DNA of 64,000 nt from Lachnospiraceae bacterium NC2004. Its GTDB lineage: Bacteria > Bacillota > Clostridia > Lachnospirales > Lachnospiraceae. Shown here in pieces: positions 34,318 to 41,560 of this stretch (within the stretch, counting starts at the first letter, position 1; each line of letters starts with the position of its first letter). The translations under genes were made by a program, and so were the position numbers. Where the stretch lies: contig JHXB01000008.1 of assembly GCA_000621905.1 (NCBI GenBank), positions 1 through 64,000 on the forward strand, given 5' to 3'. A model generated the notes under the pieces. That model saw nothing but the letters and a program-made list of their open reading frames with translations. It searched no databases and was not told the DNA's origin.

Positions 34318-34662
34318 ATGGGAAAGAAGTTCCTTAATATTGAAAGTACTACACCTAACGCAGCCGGTATAGTCAGACAGGATTTGAAGTTTAAGACAGG
34401 AGATTTCCTGTGGAAGATTAAGTTCAATATTCCTTTGGATCCCGCTACAGTTAATTCCGCTAACATGTATGTTGCTAACTCATCTAATGTCCCACTTAAG
34501 ACATCAATCAGATACGATGCAGTCAGTAACCAGATTGAGATAGAACCGGGTGAACCATACAGTACAACAGAATCTTACATACTTAACATTACAACCAATG
34601 TACAATCCAGAAGCGGTCAGAAGCTCAAGGAACCTGTACAGGTACAATTTAAGTTTTATTAA
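34318..34662 (+). CDS. Single-domain cytosolic Ig-like protein (Big_5/SbsA type)
   Basis: 114 residues with no signal peptide or membrane helix. The sequence DFLWKIKFNIPLDPATVNSA, NMYVANSSNVPLKTSIRYDA and then QIEIEPGEPYSTTESYILNI, with QLKEPVQVQFKF-like end, follows the bacterial Ig-like Big_5/SbsA pattern (F-N-x-P-x-D-x-x-T-V-N). These domains are usually repeated on exported proteins, so a free cytosolic one is odd. AAAGGA is 10 bases before the ATG. It is followed directly by a terminator, hence monocistronic. Confidence 0.65.
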   Translation: MGKKFLNIESTTPNAAGIVRQDLKFKTGDFLWKIKFNIPLDPATVNSANMYVANSSNVPLKTSIRYDAVSNQIEIEPGEPYSTTESYILNITTNVQSRSGQKLKEPVQVQFKFY

Positions 34663-34663
34663 T

Positions 34664-34689
34664 AATAGCACGCTATGTGGCGTGCTATT
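34664..34689 (+). terminator. Terminator after the Ig-like gene
   Basis: AATAGCACGC (34664-34673) pairs with GCGTGCTATT (34680-34689) across a TATGTG loop, followed by GTTGTATATT. Confidence 0.75.
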
Positions 34690-34961
34690 GTTGTATATTA
34701 TTATAATTACAATCTCCATAATGAATATCTGTGTACAAAATCGCACTATGATAATGTCATTCTGATCGTACGCGAAGAATCATTGACCTTCGTCACAAAT
34801 GCATAACAAATGTTTTTGAAAATAATTATATTAAACCCTTAACATAAGTAATGGCATATTCGTGTAATTATATTACTACGGTCGTTAAATGTCACTTAAT
34901 ATAACCATTAAATATCGCCGTTCAGACAAGCAGATGACAGCGATTCTTAGTGGTCGTATTA
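34690..34961. other. Non-coding spacer with one interspersed repeat copy
   Basis: 34755-34782 is a diverged TGTCATTCTGA...GAAGAATC repeat. The remainder is AT-rich with short AATTATATTA duplications, and I see no gene, RNA or terminator in it. Confidence 0.5.
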
Positions 34962-35384
34962 TTATAATTCCTTCTTAATTGCATCCGCAATCTCTGTCTG
35001 TTCATCACCTGTCAGTTCATGTTGCTTCCAAGTCACATTGACATCATCATCCTTGTATCTCGGAATCACATGCATATGAAAATGAAAAACAGTCTGACCT
35101 GCCGCTTCTTCGTTGTTCTGCACAACATTGACTCCGTCTGCGTTAAATGCTTTCTTAACGGCGTTAGCAACCTTGGTCGCAAGCGGGAACACCTTAGCCG
35201 CAAATTCATCATCCATCGAATAAGCGTTGTCATAGTGAACCTTAGGAACAATCAATACATGCCCCTTGCTCGCAGGTGCAGCGTCCAAAAATACGTTAAA
35301 GTTGTCATCCTGATATACAGAATTAGTTGGGATATCCCCATTAGCTATCTTGCAGAAAATGCAATCGTCCTTTCTACCAGCCAA
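34962..35384 (-). CDS. HIT family protein (nucleoside phosphoramidase/hydrolase)
   Basis: About 140 residues. A Cys pair at the start (DDCIFCKIANGDIPTNS) and the histidine triad VFHFHMHVIPR identify a HIT protein of the Hint type. Such enzymes hydrolyse nucleoside phosphoramidates and dinucleotides. The start is a TTG at 35384, 8 bases after GGAG; a GTG at 35393 overlaps that site and is unlikely. The gene stands alone, next to the integration site of the island. Confidence 0.88.
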   Translation of the reverse strand: MAGRKDDCIFCKIANGDIPTNSVYQDDNFNVFLDAAPASKGHVLIVPKVHYDNAYSMDDEFAAKVFPLATKVANAVKKAFNADGVNVVQNNEEAAGQTVFHFHMHVIPRYKDDDVNVTWKQHELTGDEQTEIADAIKKEL

Positions 35385-35473
35385 AATAATCACTCCTTTA
35401 ATATTAATAATTTCCTACAATTATACCAAAATCCGTGTCTTATGACAACCTGAAATAAGCCTCTAAGAGCAGC

Positions 35474-35548
35474 TGTCATCCTGAGCGAAGCAATCTTAGA
35501 ATACTAAAGCGTAGCTGATTGTCATCCTGAGCGAAGCGAAGGATCTTA
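35474..35548 (+). repeat. Two direct interspersed repeat copies
   Basis: Copies at 35474-35498 (shortened, TGTCATCCTGAGCGAAGCAA) and 35520-35548 (complete) lie between the HIT gene and the island boundary. Confidence 0.8.
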
Positions 35549-35556
35549 AAAAAAGA

Positions 35557-35574
35557 ACAGGGCTTACGCCCTGT
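35557..35574 (-). terminator. Terminator at the left edge of the island
   Basis: ACAGGGC (35557-35563) pairs with GCCCTGT (35568-35574) around TTAC. On the minus strand it is followed by TTCTTTTTTT, so it stops transcripts coming out of the integrase side. Confidence 0.7.
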
Positions 35575-35578
35575 CCCT

Positions 35579-35592
35579 ATATGTAAGAAATA
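35579..35592. repeat. Candidate attL core (14-bp direct repeat)
   Basis: ATATGTAAGAAATA is identical to 39359-39372. It lies just outside the integrase 3' end, the usual place for an attachment site. Confidence 0.55.
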
Positions 35593-35707
35593 TATCACAG
35601 AACTTTTCACAGGTCTGCATAAGTCTGCATAACCCTATATTATAAGGGGTTTTAACAATTCATATAGTACACGAAATGGCATAAGTTGGCATAAGTTGGT
35701 CTACAAT

Positions 35708-35749
35708 TGTCACAAATTTGTCACAAAAATGATTATTGCCTGTCACAAA
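35708..35749. repeat. Arm-type integrase binding repeats, left end
   Basis: TGTCACAAA occurs at 35708-35716, 35719-35727 and 35741-35749. The first two are 11 bases apart, the same spacing as the pair at the right end. Confidence 0.5.
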
Positions 35750-36134
35750 TATTAAGTAGGTAATCATTGAAACCCTCCATCTCGTTCTTCTTAAACTCAT
35801 TAGTAACCTCTGTATATATATCCATAGTAACCTTAGAATGACCGAGGATATATTGGATAGTCTTAACATTCATACCAGACTCACACAACCTTGTGGCGAA
35901 TGTATGTCGCAAAGTGTGATTGCTTATATGAGGTAAGACAACATCACCGTCTGGGTACTTCTCGTTATATATCTTAACAATCTTCTTTAATATCCTATTC
36001 AAATCTTCTGCTTTATAAAGATTACCTAATGTATTTAAAAACACGAAATCACTATAATCTCCTATCTTACATTTACATTCTACACCAATTTCATTCTGAC
36101 ACTCTTTTTCTTTTGTATGTTGTACGATATGCAA
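35733..36134 (-). pseudogene. Tyrosine recombinase/integrase, C-terminal catalytic half only
   Basis: The product contains [20 protein letters not shown], then [20 protein letters not shown], which supply the H-x-x-R, H and catalytic Tyr of phage-type tyrosine recombinases. The N-terminal core-binding and SAM-like domains and the first catalytic Arg are absent. Similarity fades at about 36110 where an unrelated plus-strand AT-rich gene begins, so a recombination event cut the gene. An intact enzyme would be about 380 residues; about 120 remain. Confidence 0.75.
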
Positions 36135-36344
36135 GACGGAACTCTTGACTGGGATGATACAATAGAAGAAAGACTAGAAGAAGTTGATGATTTATTAAAG
36201 AGAGCATATTGCGTTGGTGCTTTAGTAACTTGGGATGATTTAAAGAGGATAAGGGAGATAAGAGATGAGAGAAATATGATAAGATATTGTAAGGCAGTAG
36301 AGAGTGGTTGTAGTGAGCGAGAAGCTGGTTATGCTTTTATGTAG
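36117..36344 (+). CDS. Small AT-rich island protein, unknown
   Basis: 75 residues, strongly charged and helical ([40 protein letters not shown]). No family is recognised. The ATG at 36117 lies at the breakpoint with the integrase and has no ribosome site, so the true start may be a later ATG (36129) or the 5' part may be lost. It is followed 11 bases later by the next gene on the same strand. Confidence 0.45.
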   Translation: MLYDMQDGTLDWDDTIEERLEEVDDLLKRAYCVGALVTWDDLKRIREIRDERNMIRYCKAVESGCSEREAGYAFM

Positions 36345-36355
36345 GAGGTGGAAAT

Positions 36356-37234
36356 ATGGCTGGCTTATTATTTGGATTATTGTTTGGTTCAGCTATTGTT
36401 TCTGGTGGTTCCGACCAACAAACGAGAAGAGCAAATAGAGGTTTTGCTGAGGCAAGATATAAGGAAACTGGAGACCCTATTCAACCAATAGGTATACATT
36501 ATGTGTATATGCCTACTGGAGAGAAAGTAATTCCAGAGAGATGGGAGGATGGAAGAACAGTATGGAGAGGTATTAATTCAAATTTCTTTTATGACCCCAC
36601 ACAAATAGAAATTGATAAAGAAGTTTTTAGAATATGTAATCATAAAATTTTATTAGAAAAAATAACTGGTAAAAGATATGTAAAGTTGCGTATGTACACA
36701 TATAATCATAGAAAGGTATCTGCTAGAAGAAAATATATAAATAAAGAGAAGTATTTAGAGGATTTTACATTTGATAATACAATTTATGAATATAACCACA
36801 AGGATAGATATGGAAATAATCAGATTGATTCCAATGATATTATATTTGATTTAGAGACTGGAGAAATGTACTCACAATTTTTAAGCATATGTGACTATAA
36901 AAATTTTATACTTAGAACGTGGGATATTAATAGCAATATAGTTAAATCAAAAGAGGCTTTGAATAGTCATTACAGAATTAATTTTATAGACGTTCCATTT
37001 GCTAATGGTAATGTTAAGGAATACGAGTGTTTATATCTCGAAGAGATAAAATTTAAAAGCGATGAAGAGAGAGATGCTTTTTGGGATTTTGTCTACTCAG
37101 ATGAAGAGCCAATTAAATTTCCAGACAAATTTTTACTTGATGTATTTTCATTAACAAAGATAAGAGAATTGGTTTTTGGAATATCAAACAAAGAAGCTTG
37201 GAATAAATATATTAGAGGGTTTAATAAGGCGTAA
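36356..37234 (+). CDS. Island protein with N-terminal hydrophobic Gly-rich segment, unknown
   Basis: 292 residues, starting MAGLLFGLLFGSAIVSGGSD, a short hydrophobic stretch that could anchor it in the membrane. The rest is soluble with many aromatic and charged residues (YVYMPTGEKVIPERWEDGRT; DIIFDLETGEMYSQFLSICD; EEIKFKSDEERDAFWDFVYS). I recognise no domain. AGGAGGTG precedes the ATG. The DNA is clearly richer in A and T than the flanking core genes, indicating recent acquisition. It forms an operon with the small gene before it and the gene after it. Confidence 0.55.
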   Translation: MAGLLFGLLFGSAIVSGGSDQQTRRANRGFAEARYKETGDPIQPIGIHYVYMPTGEKVIPERWEDGRTVWRGINSNFFYDPTQIEIDKEVFRICNHKILLEKITGKRYVKLRMYTYNHRKVSARRKYINKEKYLEDFTFDNTIYEYNHKDRYGNNQIDSNDIIFDLETGEMYSQFLSICDYKNFILRTWDINSNIVKSKEALNSHYRINFIDVPFANGNVKEYECLYLEEIKFKSDEERDAFWDFVYSDEEPIKFPDKFLLDVFSLTKIRELVFGISNKEAWNKYIRGFNKA

Positions 37235-37246
37235 GGGGGTAGAATT

Positions 37247-38068
37247 ATGATTACAGATGATATAAAGAAAACTGAAACTGGTGATTTTTACTTACTAAAT
37301 AGAAATGACTGGGATGGACATATGGAAGAGGCTGACACTCTACGGAAGATAGTAAGTAGATTACAAAGTGCTGTGTCGAGAAGATTAAGAGAGGATGTTG
37401 TAGATGTAGAAAAATTATTTAATAGTTATAATATTATAGCTGAGACAGATGATAAGAGAGATTTTTTTGATGTGATTTATGATAAGGATAAGGGAGTGTG
37501 TTATCTAAAGAGTTTATATACTTATCAAAAATATGAATTTAACATTAAGTTACCAGATATGAAGAAATTATATAAACTAACTGAATATAAATTAGATAAT
37601 GAGAACGAAGTTCATGGCGTATTCACATCTGAAAAGGATTTATTAAAGAAAATAGCTAATATAATATCTGAAAGGATTGCATATAAAGAAGTTGAATCGT
37701 ATTTTAAGGCTTGCAAATTATTAAAGATAGAAACAAGTGAAGGGTATAATGATGTATATATTGAAACAGAAAATGAAAATAGTGACGACTTATTTCCTAT
37801 ATTATATTTAAAGGATAAAGAAACTTATGATACTATTTGCGAACTTTATATGAAGGATATTATAGGAAAGCATATAAATCTCACTGGTATAAAAGCTAAG
37901 GTAACAGATATTTATGATGAAAGATATGGAAATGAATTTATAGTTTATCCAGTAGATTTTGAAAGATGGGTGTTAATGAGTAGTAATTACTGGTATAAAG
38001 ATACTGATGGAAATGTATATTCAGAATCGGAATTAGACTTAGATGATTGGGAACTTGATAGATATTAA
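37247..38068 (+). CDS. Island protein, unknown
   Basis: 273 residues, soluble, acidic, without recognised motifs (EADTLRKIVSRLQSAVSRRL; FNIKLPDMKKLYKLTEYKLD; GNEFIVYPVDFERWVLMSSN). The start has a GGGGG site 9 bases upstream. It is 12 bases downstream of the previous gene and 14 bases upstream of a truncated ORF with its own AGGAGG, so they shared a transcript. AT-rich codon use (AGA, ATA, TTA) matches its neighbours in the island. Confidence 0.55.
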   Translation: MITDDIKKTETGDFYLLNRNDWDGHMEEADTLRKIVSRLQSAVSRRLREDVVDVEKLFNSYNIIAETDDKRDFFDVIYDKDKGVCYLKSLYTYQKYEFNIKLPDMKKLYKLTEYKLDNENEVHGVFTSEKDLLKKIANIISERIAYKEVESYFKACKLLKIETSEGYNDVYIETENENSDDLFPILYLKDKETYDTICELYMKDIIGKHINLTGIKAKVTDIYDERYGNEFIVYPVDFERWVLMSSNYWYKDTDGNVYSESELDLDDWELDRY

Positions 38069-38082
38069 AGGAGGAATGTATT

Positions 38083-38404
38083 ATGTCTGGAAGAAACGAA
38101 CATAAAGAACTACTTAAAAGTCGTATTAAAGAACGGATAAATAATGATAATAGTTTCTGGAGCTTGTGCCGACGAAATTAAGAGAGCTTATTATAATATC
38201 GCGCATAGTTTAGTTACAACTGACTGAAATTTGTTAGAAAACCTTGTTTACAAACAGCTATAACATACCAGAGAACTAAGATTTGATATAGACGGTAAAT
38301 TTTATTTTGAGGATATTATCTGTATCAGTAAATATTATGATTTTGTTGTTTTTCAGCTTATAGAGATCATAGATAAAAAAACAAAGATTTTAACAAAAAA
38401 TTAG
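38083..38404 (+). pseudogene. Decayed small ORFs between island operon and toxin locus
   Basis: An ORF with a good AGGAGG starts at 38083 (MSGRNEHKELLKSRIKERIN) but ends after 32 codons. In another frame 38171-38404 encodes DEIKRAYYNIAHSLVTTD, then, after a TGA, NLLENLVYKQL, a TAA, and RELRFDIDGKFYFEDIICIS...VVFQLIEIID. Two stops in otherwise sensible coding sequence indicate a dead gene fused to the start of another. No family is recognised. Confidence 0.5.
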
Positions 38405-38413
38405 ATAATAGAC

Positions 38414-38442
38414 TTGCAAAATAACCTCAATGCGAGTATAAT
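38414..38442 (+). promoter_or_regulatory. Promoter of the type III antitoxin RNA
   Basis: TTGCAA (38414-38419) and a perfect TATAAT (38437-38442) are separated by exactly 17 bases. The RNA would start near 38449. Confidence 0.75.
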
Positions 38443-38448
38443 GTAAAT

Positions 38449-38592
38449 GAAGATAATAATATCTTCCTCAGCTTAAGATGTCCTGTGACGGTTCCGACAG
38501 GACGGTAAAATAAAAAATGACCGAGTGATGATGATGTGTGACGGTTCTGACACATCGGTAAAATAAAAATTGACCGAGCTGATGAACATTTC
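38449..38592 (+). ncRNA. Type III antitoxin RNA with two 53-nt pseudoknot repeats
   Basis: A leader hairpin (GAAGATA/TATCTTC) is followed by two repeats of 53-base period. In repeat 1 GTCCTG (38480-38485) pairs with CAGGAC (38498-38503); in repeat 2 GATGTG (38533-38538) pairs with CACATC (38551-38556). The stems differ in sequence yet remain complementary, while the 12-base loop (TGACGGTTCYGA), the A-rich linker and ACCGAG are conserved. Loop CGGT can pair with ACCG (38520-38523; 38573-38576), giving an H-type pseudoknot. This is the architecture of type III (ToxI/CptI/TenpI) antitoxins, which are cut by and inhibit the toxin. Confidence 0.85.
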
Positions 38593-38616
38593 AGAGGTTG
38601 GCGCAAGTCAACCTCT
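38593..38616 (+). terminator. Terminator between antitoxin RNA and toxin gene
   Basis: AGAGGTTGGC (38593-38602) pairs with GTCAACCTCT (38607-38616) around a GCAA tetraloop, followed by TTATTTA. Type III loci have a leaky terminator at this position that keeps the RNA in excess over the toxin mRNA. Confidence 0.8.
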
Positions 38617-38639
38617 TTATTTACGCTTAGGAGAATGTT

Positions 38640-39122
38640 ATGTTACCTGAATACGATTTTCAAGTTTTAAAACTAACATCAAAGTTTTATGAGGACTATC
38701 CAAACCCGCCATATGTCGAGATAGAAACAAAACAGTCCCGCAGATACAACTGTTTGCTGATACAAACACATTATGATTATTTTATCTGTGTCCCTTTTCG
38801 TTCAAGAGTAAAACATAAATATTGTTATCACTTCAAAAATTCTGTTCGTTCCCGTAGAGGTCAGTCAGCGTTAGACTACTCCAAAGCGGCAATCATAAAA
38901 AATACAGATTATCTTGATACTGTTCAAGGCATTGTGGATTCCGACGAATACGTCGAGATGATGCATCATATAAACAAGATCGTCGCAGAAGCTGTTTCTT
39001 ATGTTGAGGATTATGTAGCATTTAAAAATAATGTGGATAATCATATTACAATCCAAGAATTTGAAAGACGATATAAGTTTTCGACGTTGCCGTACTTCCA
39101 CGACATATTGGGAATCGATTAA
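38640..39122 (+). CDS. Type III toxin-antitoxin endoribonuclease toxin (ToxN/CptN/TenpN superfamily)
   Basis: 160 residues, the usual size. Family-like segments are VLKLTSKFYEDYPNPPYVEI, YNCLLIQTHYDYFICVPFRS, VKHKYCYHFKNSVRSRRGQS and ALDYSKAAIIKNTDYLD, then a C-terminal helix and FSTLPYFHDILGID. The toxin would cut mRNA and its own RNA repeats; the subfamily is not certain, with CptN most likely. AGGAG is 6 bases before the ATG. RNA repeats, terminator and toxin are in canonical order. The frame appears intact, so the system could be active; many such systems abort phage infection. Confidence 0.82.
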   Translation: MLPEYDFQVLKLTSKFYEDYPNPPYVEIETKQSRRYNCLLIQTHYDYFICVPFRSRVKHKYCYHFKNSVRSRRGQSALDYSKAAIIKNTDYLDTVQGIVDSDEYVEMMHHINKIVAEAVSYVEDYVAFKNNVDNHITIQEFERRYKFSTLPYFHDILGID

Positions 39123-39171
39123 GATTGTCGTAATTATAATTATTTCATCAGTTTCATTGTGTTACAAAAAA

Positions 39172-39207
39172 ACCACTATGACATTTATATATTTTTGTCA
39201 TAGTGGT
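39172..39207 (+). terminator. Terminator after the toxin gene
   Basis: ACCACTATGACA (39172-39183) pairs with TGTCATAGTGGT (39196-39207) across an AT-rich loop, followed by AATTTTATG. Confidence 0.75.
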
Positions 39208-39280
39208 AATTTTATGTCATTTTTCTTTAACAAAATGACATTGGCTATTTCTAACCCCATTTTACGCATATCTCTGCAAC

Positions 39281-39300
39281 TGTCACAAATCTGTCACAAA
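39281..39300. repeat. Arm-type integrase binding repeats, right end
   Basis: TGTCACAAA at 39281-39289 and 39292-39300, 11 bases apart, the same sequence and spacing as the left end. Confidence 0.5.
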
Positions 39301-39358
39301 AATACCTTTATATATTTGCAAACCCTTGTGGTTAGTGCGTTGTGAGATACGCTTGTTG

Positions 39359-39372
39359 ATATGTAAGAAATA
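39359..39372. repeat. Candidate attR core (14-bp direct repeat)
   Basis: ATATGTAAGAAATA, identical to the copy at 35579-35592, lies just downstream of the flagellar chaperone gene. Confidence 0.55.
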
Positions 39373-39389
39373 ACAGCAAACACACTGTA

Positions 39390-39866
39390 TCACACTGTAA
39401 ATCCTCGATTGGAGCTCACTCCAACAGAAGTCTCATTAAGTCCACCCTTACCGTAGGTAAGTCCCGCGTAAACCTGCTCTACATTGTTCATCACTGAAGG
39501 ATCTTTATCCTCAGATGCAATCCTTGCAAATGTAGGCTTAACCGTGCGCATAATATCACCTGCACGCAATATTAGAGACTTGTCTAATCTTAGTCTGCCA
39601 TTCAAAACAGACTTGTGAGCCTCAATCAGATAACCGGCCATAGTCTTAGCGACCGGCTCCTCAAGTTCCAATGAATGAATCAATTCACTTATGCATCTCT
39701 CTGCTTTCTTAGAATGCAAGACAAATAAAGCGTTGTCATCATTCTCTAATGCTTCAATTGATGAAGCAAGATTATCTATGCTTAGGTCGACTAATATGTC
39801 TGCTAAGCCACTAACATTTGCCTGACTAACCCGCAGAGTATAATTTTTAATTTCTTCACTTGTCAT
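39390..39866 (-). CDS. FliS-like flagellar export chaperone
   Basis: 158 residues. The pattern MTSEEIKNYTLRVSQANVSG, LADILVDLSIDNLASSIEAL, AERCISELIHSLELEEPVAK and TMAGYLIEAHKSVLNGRLRL follows the four-helix FliS fold, which binds the flagellin C-terminus and prevents early polymerisation. The C-terminal 30 residues (VYAGLTYGKGGLNETSVGV) are an extra tail. It lies 49 bases downstream of flagellin on the same strand, as expected for a chaperone co-transcribed with its client. I am confident of the fold, less so of strict orthology to FliS. Confidence 0.7.
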   Translation of the reverse strand: MTSEEIKNYTLRVSQANVSGLADILVDLSIDNLASSIEALENDDNALFVLHSKKAERCISELIHSLELEEPVAKTMAGYLIEAHKSVLNGRLRLDKSLILRAGDIMRTVKPTFARIASEDKDPSVMNNVEQVYAGLTYGKGGLNETSVGVSSNRGFTV

Positions 39867-39914
39867 ATAAGTGCCCTTTCATGTTCGATCTACTACCGCT
39901 CCAACTTGATATTA

Positions 39915-41270
39915 TCAGGTCTGGAGAAGCTGTAAGATCGTCTCTGCTCTAAGATTAGCCTTAGACAAAATGGAAGACGTTGCTTGTTCAAGAACGTTGA
40001 GCTCGGTATAATGTGTCATCATTGTTGCCATATCAGTGTCACCCATACGAGACGCTGCATCCTCAACGTTGTAGCTCTGTATATCCAAATCATCCTGTGC
40101 GTAACCTAAACGGTTGGTATATGCTCCTAACTTGGATCTTATATCTGAAACCTTGTTAATTGCGTTATGTAAATCTTCGATCGCCAACGAAGCAAGTTCA
40201 TTACTTCCTACGTTACAATACTTAATTCCTAAAGTCTCTGTTGAAACCTTCTCAAATACGATTCCGAGCATGTTGGTTGCGTCGCTACCAATCTGAACCT
40301 GCATAATTGCGGCATCTTTAACTTCCGCTGTAACCGCTCCGATATCTGCAGCTCCGGTCTCGGTCTTGATCTTAAGTTCAAATCCGTCAGAGTTGGTGAG
40401 TATGATAACATTTCCTTCAATACTCATTACGGTGTTCTCGTCGCATCCGCCGTCGGTAACCTCTATATCTGCCTCAACATCTGTACCATATACAGGATCA
40501 GGTTCCTCACCCTCGTAGTATACGCTGATGTACTGAGATGAACCATAGTCATATGTTGTCATTGAGTATGTTGATCCATCCTGCTCTAACGCGATGTTAC
40601 ATCTATCACACATAGCCTGAATCTTCTCGCTGATTGCAGGGTCACTAGCCATCTCTTCGGTGATAACCAATGTCTCACTGTTGATGTGAAGAGTACCGGG
40701 ATGTATGTCAAGACCGTCATACTGTGCCTTTGTAGGATCTGCGTTAACTGTAATGTGGTATGATCCAGGCATAACAGTTGTCGACTGACTTAAAATGTCA
40801 ATTGCTGTAGTCTTCATCCCTTCAGCGTCCGCAACATATGATGTTCTCTGCGAATCACCGTTTAATAATGTCTTGCCGTTGTAGTCTGTAGACTCGGCTA
40901 TACGATTAATCTCCTCTTTAAGCTGAGCAACCTCAAGCTGGATAGTGTCTCTATCCTCAGGAGTATTGGTGTCATTGGCTGACTGAGTAGCAAGCTCACT
41001 CATACGCTGTAATATTGAATGTATCTCCTGCAAAGCTCCTTCTGCAGTATTGATTGCAGATATAGCATCAGCAGAGTTACGATTAGCCTGATCAAGTCCC
41101 TTAATCTGACGATTCAAACGCTTAAGAATGGCATATCCCGCCGGGTCATCCTTGGCGTTATTAATCTTGTATCCTGATGACAGCTTATAAGTTACATTGT
41201 CGAGATTGGTGTTGGTACGATTAAGATTCAAATTAGTCCTAATCGCGGTCATATTGTGATTAACCTTCAT
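39915..41270 (-). CDS. fliC: Flagellin
   Basis: 451 residues. The conserved N-terminal D0/D1 region (MKVNHNMTAIRTNLNLNRTN, LSSGYKINNAKDDPAGYAIL, SAINTAEGALQEIHSILQRM) and C-terminal D1/D0 region (RSKLGAYTNRLGYAQDDLDI, MATMMTHYTELNVLEQATSS) flank a variable central domain at about 145-330. It is exported by the flagellar type III apparatus and polymerises into the filament. The start MKVNHN at 41270 is preferred over the MRT start because AAGGA is 8 bases upstream. A sigma-28-like promoter stands 80 bases upstream. Confidence 0.93.
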   Translation of the reverse strand: MKVNHNMTAIRTNLNLNRTNTNLDNVTYKLSSGYKINNAKDDPAGYAILKRLNRQIKGLDQANRNSADAISAINTAEGALQEIHSILQRMSELATQSANDTNTPEDRDTIQLEVAQLKEEINRIAESTDYNGKTLLNGDSQRTSYVADAEGMKTTAIDILSQSTTVMPGSYHITVNADPTKAQYDGLDIHPGTLHINSETLVITEEMASDPAISEKIQAMCDRCNIALEQDGSTYSMTTYDYGSSQYISVYYEGEEPDPVYGTDVEADIEVTDGGCDENTVMSIEGNVIILTNSDGFELKIKTETGAADIGAVTAEVKDAAIMQVQIGSDATNMLGIVFEKVSTETLGIKYCNVGSNELASLAIEDLHNAINKVSDIRSKLGAYTNRLGYAQDDLDIQSYNVEDAASRMGDTDMATMMTHYTELNVLEQATSSILSKANLRAETILQLLQT

Positions 41271-41346
41271 CGTTCTCATCCTTACTGTCGGTTTATGATT
41301 CGTCCGTGAACCTGATTAGCATTCCTTGCTACCGCTTATACTATAC

Positions 41347-41373
41347 ATATCGGATGATTACCCCAATATCCTA
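41347..41373 (-). promoter_or_regulatory. Candidate sigma-28 (flagellar) promoter of flagellin
   Basis: On the minus strand TCCGATAT (41354-41347) matches seven of eight bases of the -10 GCCGATAT. Fifteen bases upstream is TAGG (41373-41370), a partial match to the -35 TAAA. The position fits a leader of about 70 bases. Confidence 0.5.
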
Positions 41374-41390
41374 ACCCCTAATAATAATTA

Positions 41391-41418
41391 AAGTAGCATC
41401 ATAATTCTGATGCTACTT
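41391..41418 (-). terminator. Terminator upstream of the flagellin promoter
   Basis: AAGTAGCATCA (41391-41401) and TGATGCTACTT (41408-41418) form eleven pairs; the minus strand then runs TTAATTATTATT. It separates the FliK-like gene transcript from fliC. Confidence 0.7.
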
Positions 41419-41437
41419 AAAAAGCCTTATGTCAATG

Positions 41438-41536
41438 ATTATCCCTCGTTACACTCGGGATAAAGATTCTTCGCTTCGCTCAGAATGACACCGACAGCAC
41501 CATGTCATCCTGAGGAACGCAGTGACGAAGGATCTT
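41438..41536. repeat. Composite interspersed repeat with CCCTCG...CGGGATAA module
   Basis: A reverse copy of the main repeat (41463-41490) is joined to an imperfect inverted repeat TTATCCCTCG...TCGGGATAA (41439-41464). A forward copy follows at 41503-41536. The same joined arrangement recurs at 51818-51868. Confidence 0.7.
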
Positions 41537-41556
41537 TGACCTTCGAAGAAGGTCAA
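41536..41556 (-). terminator. Hairpin directly after the FliK-like gene
   Basis: TTGACCTTC (41536-41544) and GAAGGTCAA (41548-41556) form nine pairs, starting five bases past the stop codon. There is no T-run, so termination may be helped by the second hairpin at 41391. Confidence 0.5.
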
Positions 41557-41560
41557 CTAA

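Larger units (their letters stand above)
35579..39372. mobile_element. Small integrated island with type III toxin-antitoxin (attL to attR)
   Basis: ATATGTAAGAAATA is found exactly at 35579-35592 and again at 39359-39372. The integrase remnant lies inside the left copy, and arm-type TGTCACAAA repeats lie inside both ends. The middle (36.1-38.4 kb) is much richer in AT and in AGA/ATA codons than the flanks. The cargo is three unknown AT-rich genes, a decayed ORF and the toxin-antitoxin pair. Loss of the integrase N-terminus suggests the element is now fixed. Confidence 0.6.

Noticed and set aside
34690-34961. A small RNA gene in the spacer
   Set aside because: No hairpin-terminator or promoter pair could be found apart from the interspersed repeat.
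38460-38590. Possible CRISPR array at the 53-base repeats
   Set aside because: Only two units, the repeats differ in stem sequence with compensation, spacers are constant linkers and a toxin gene follows. This is a type III antitoxin RNA.
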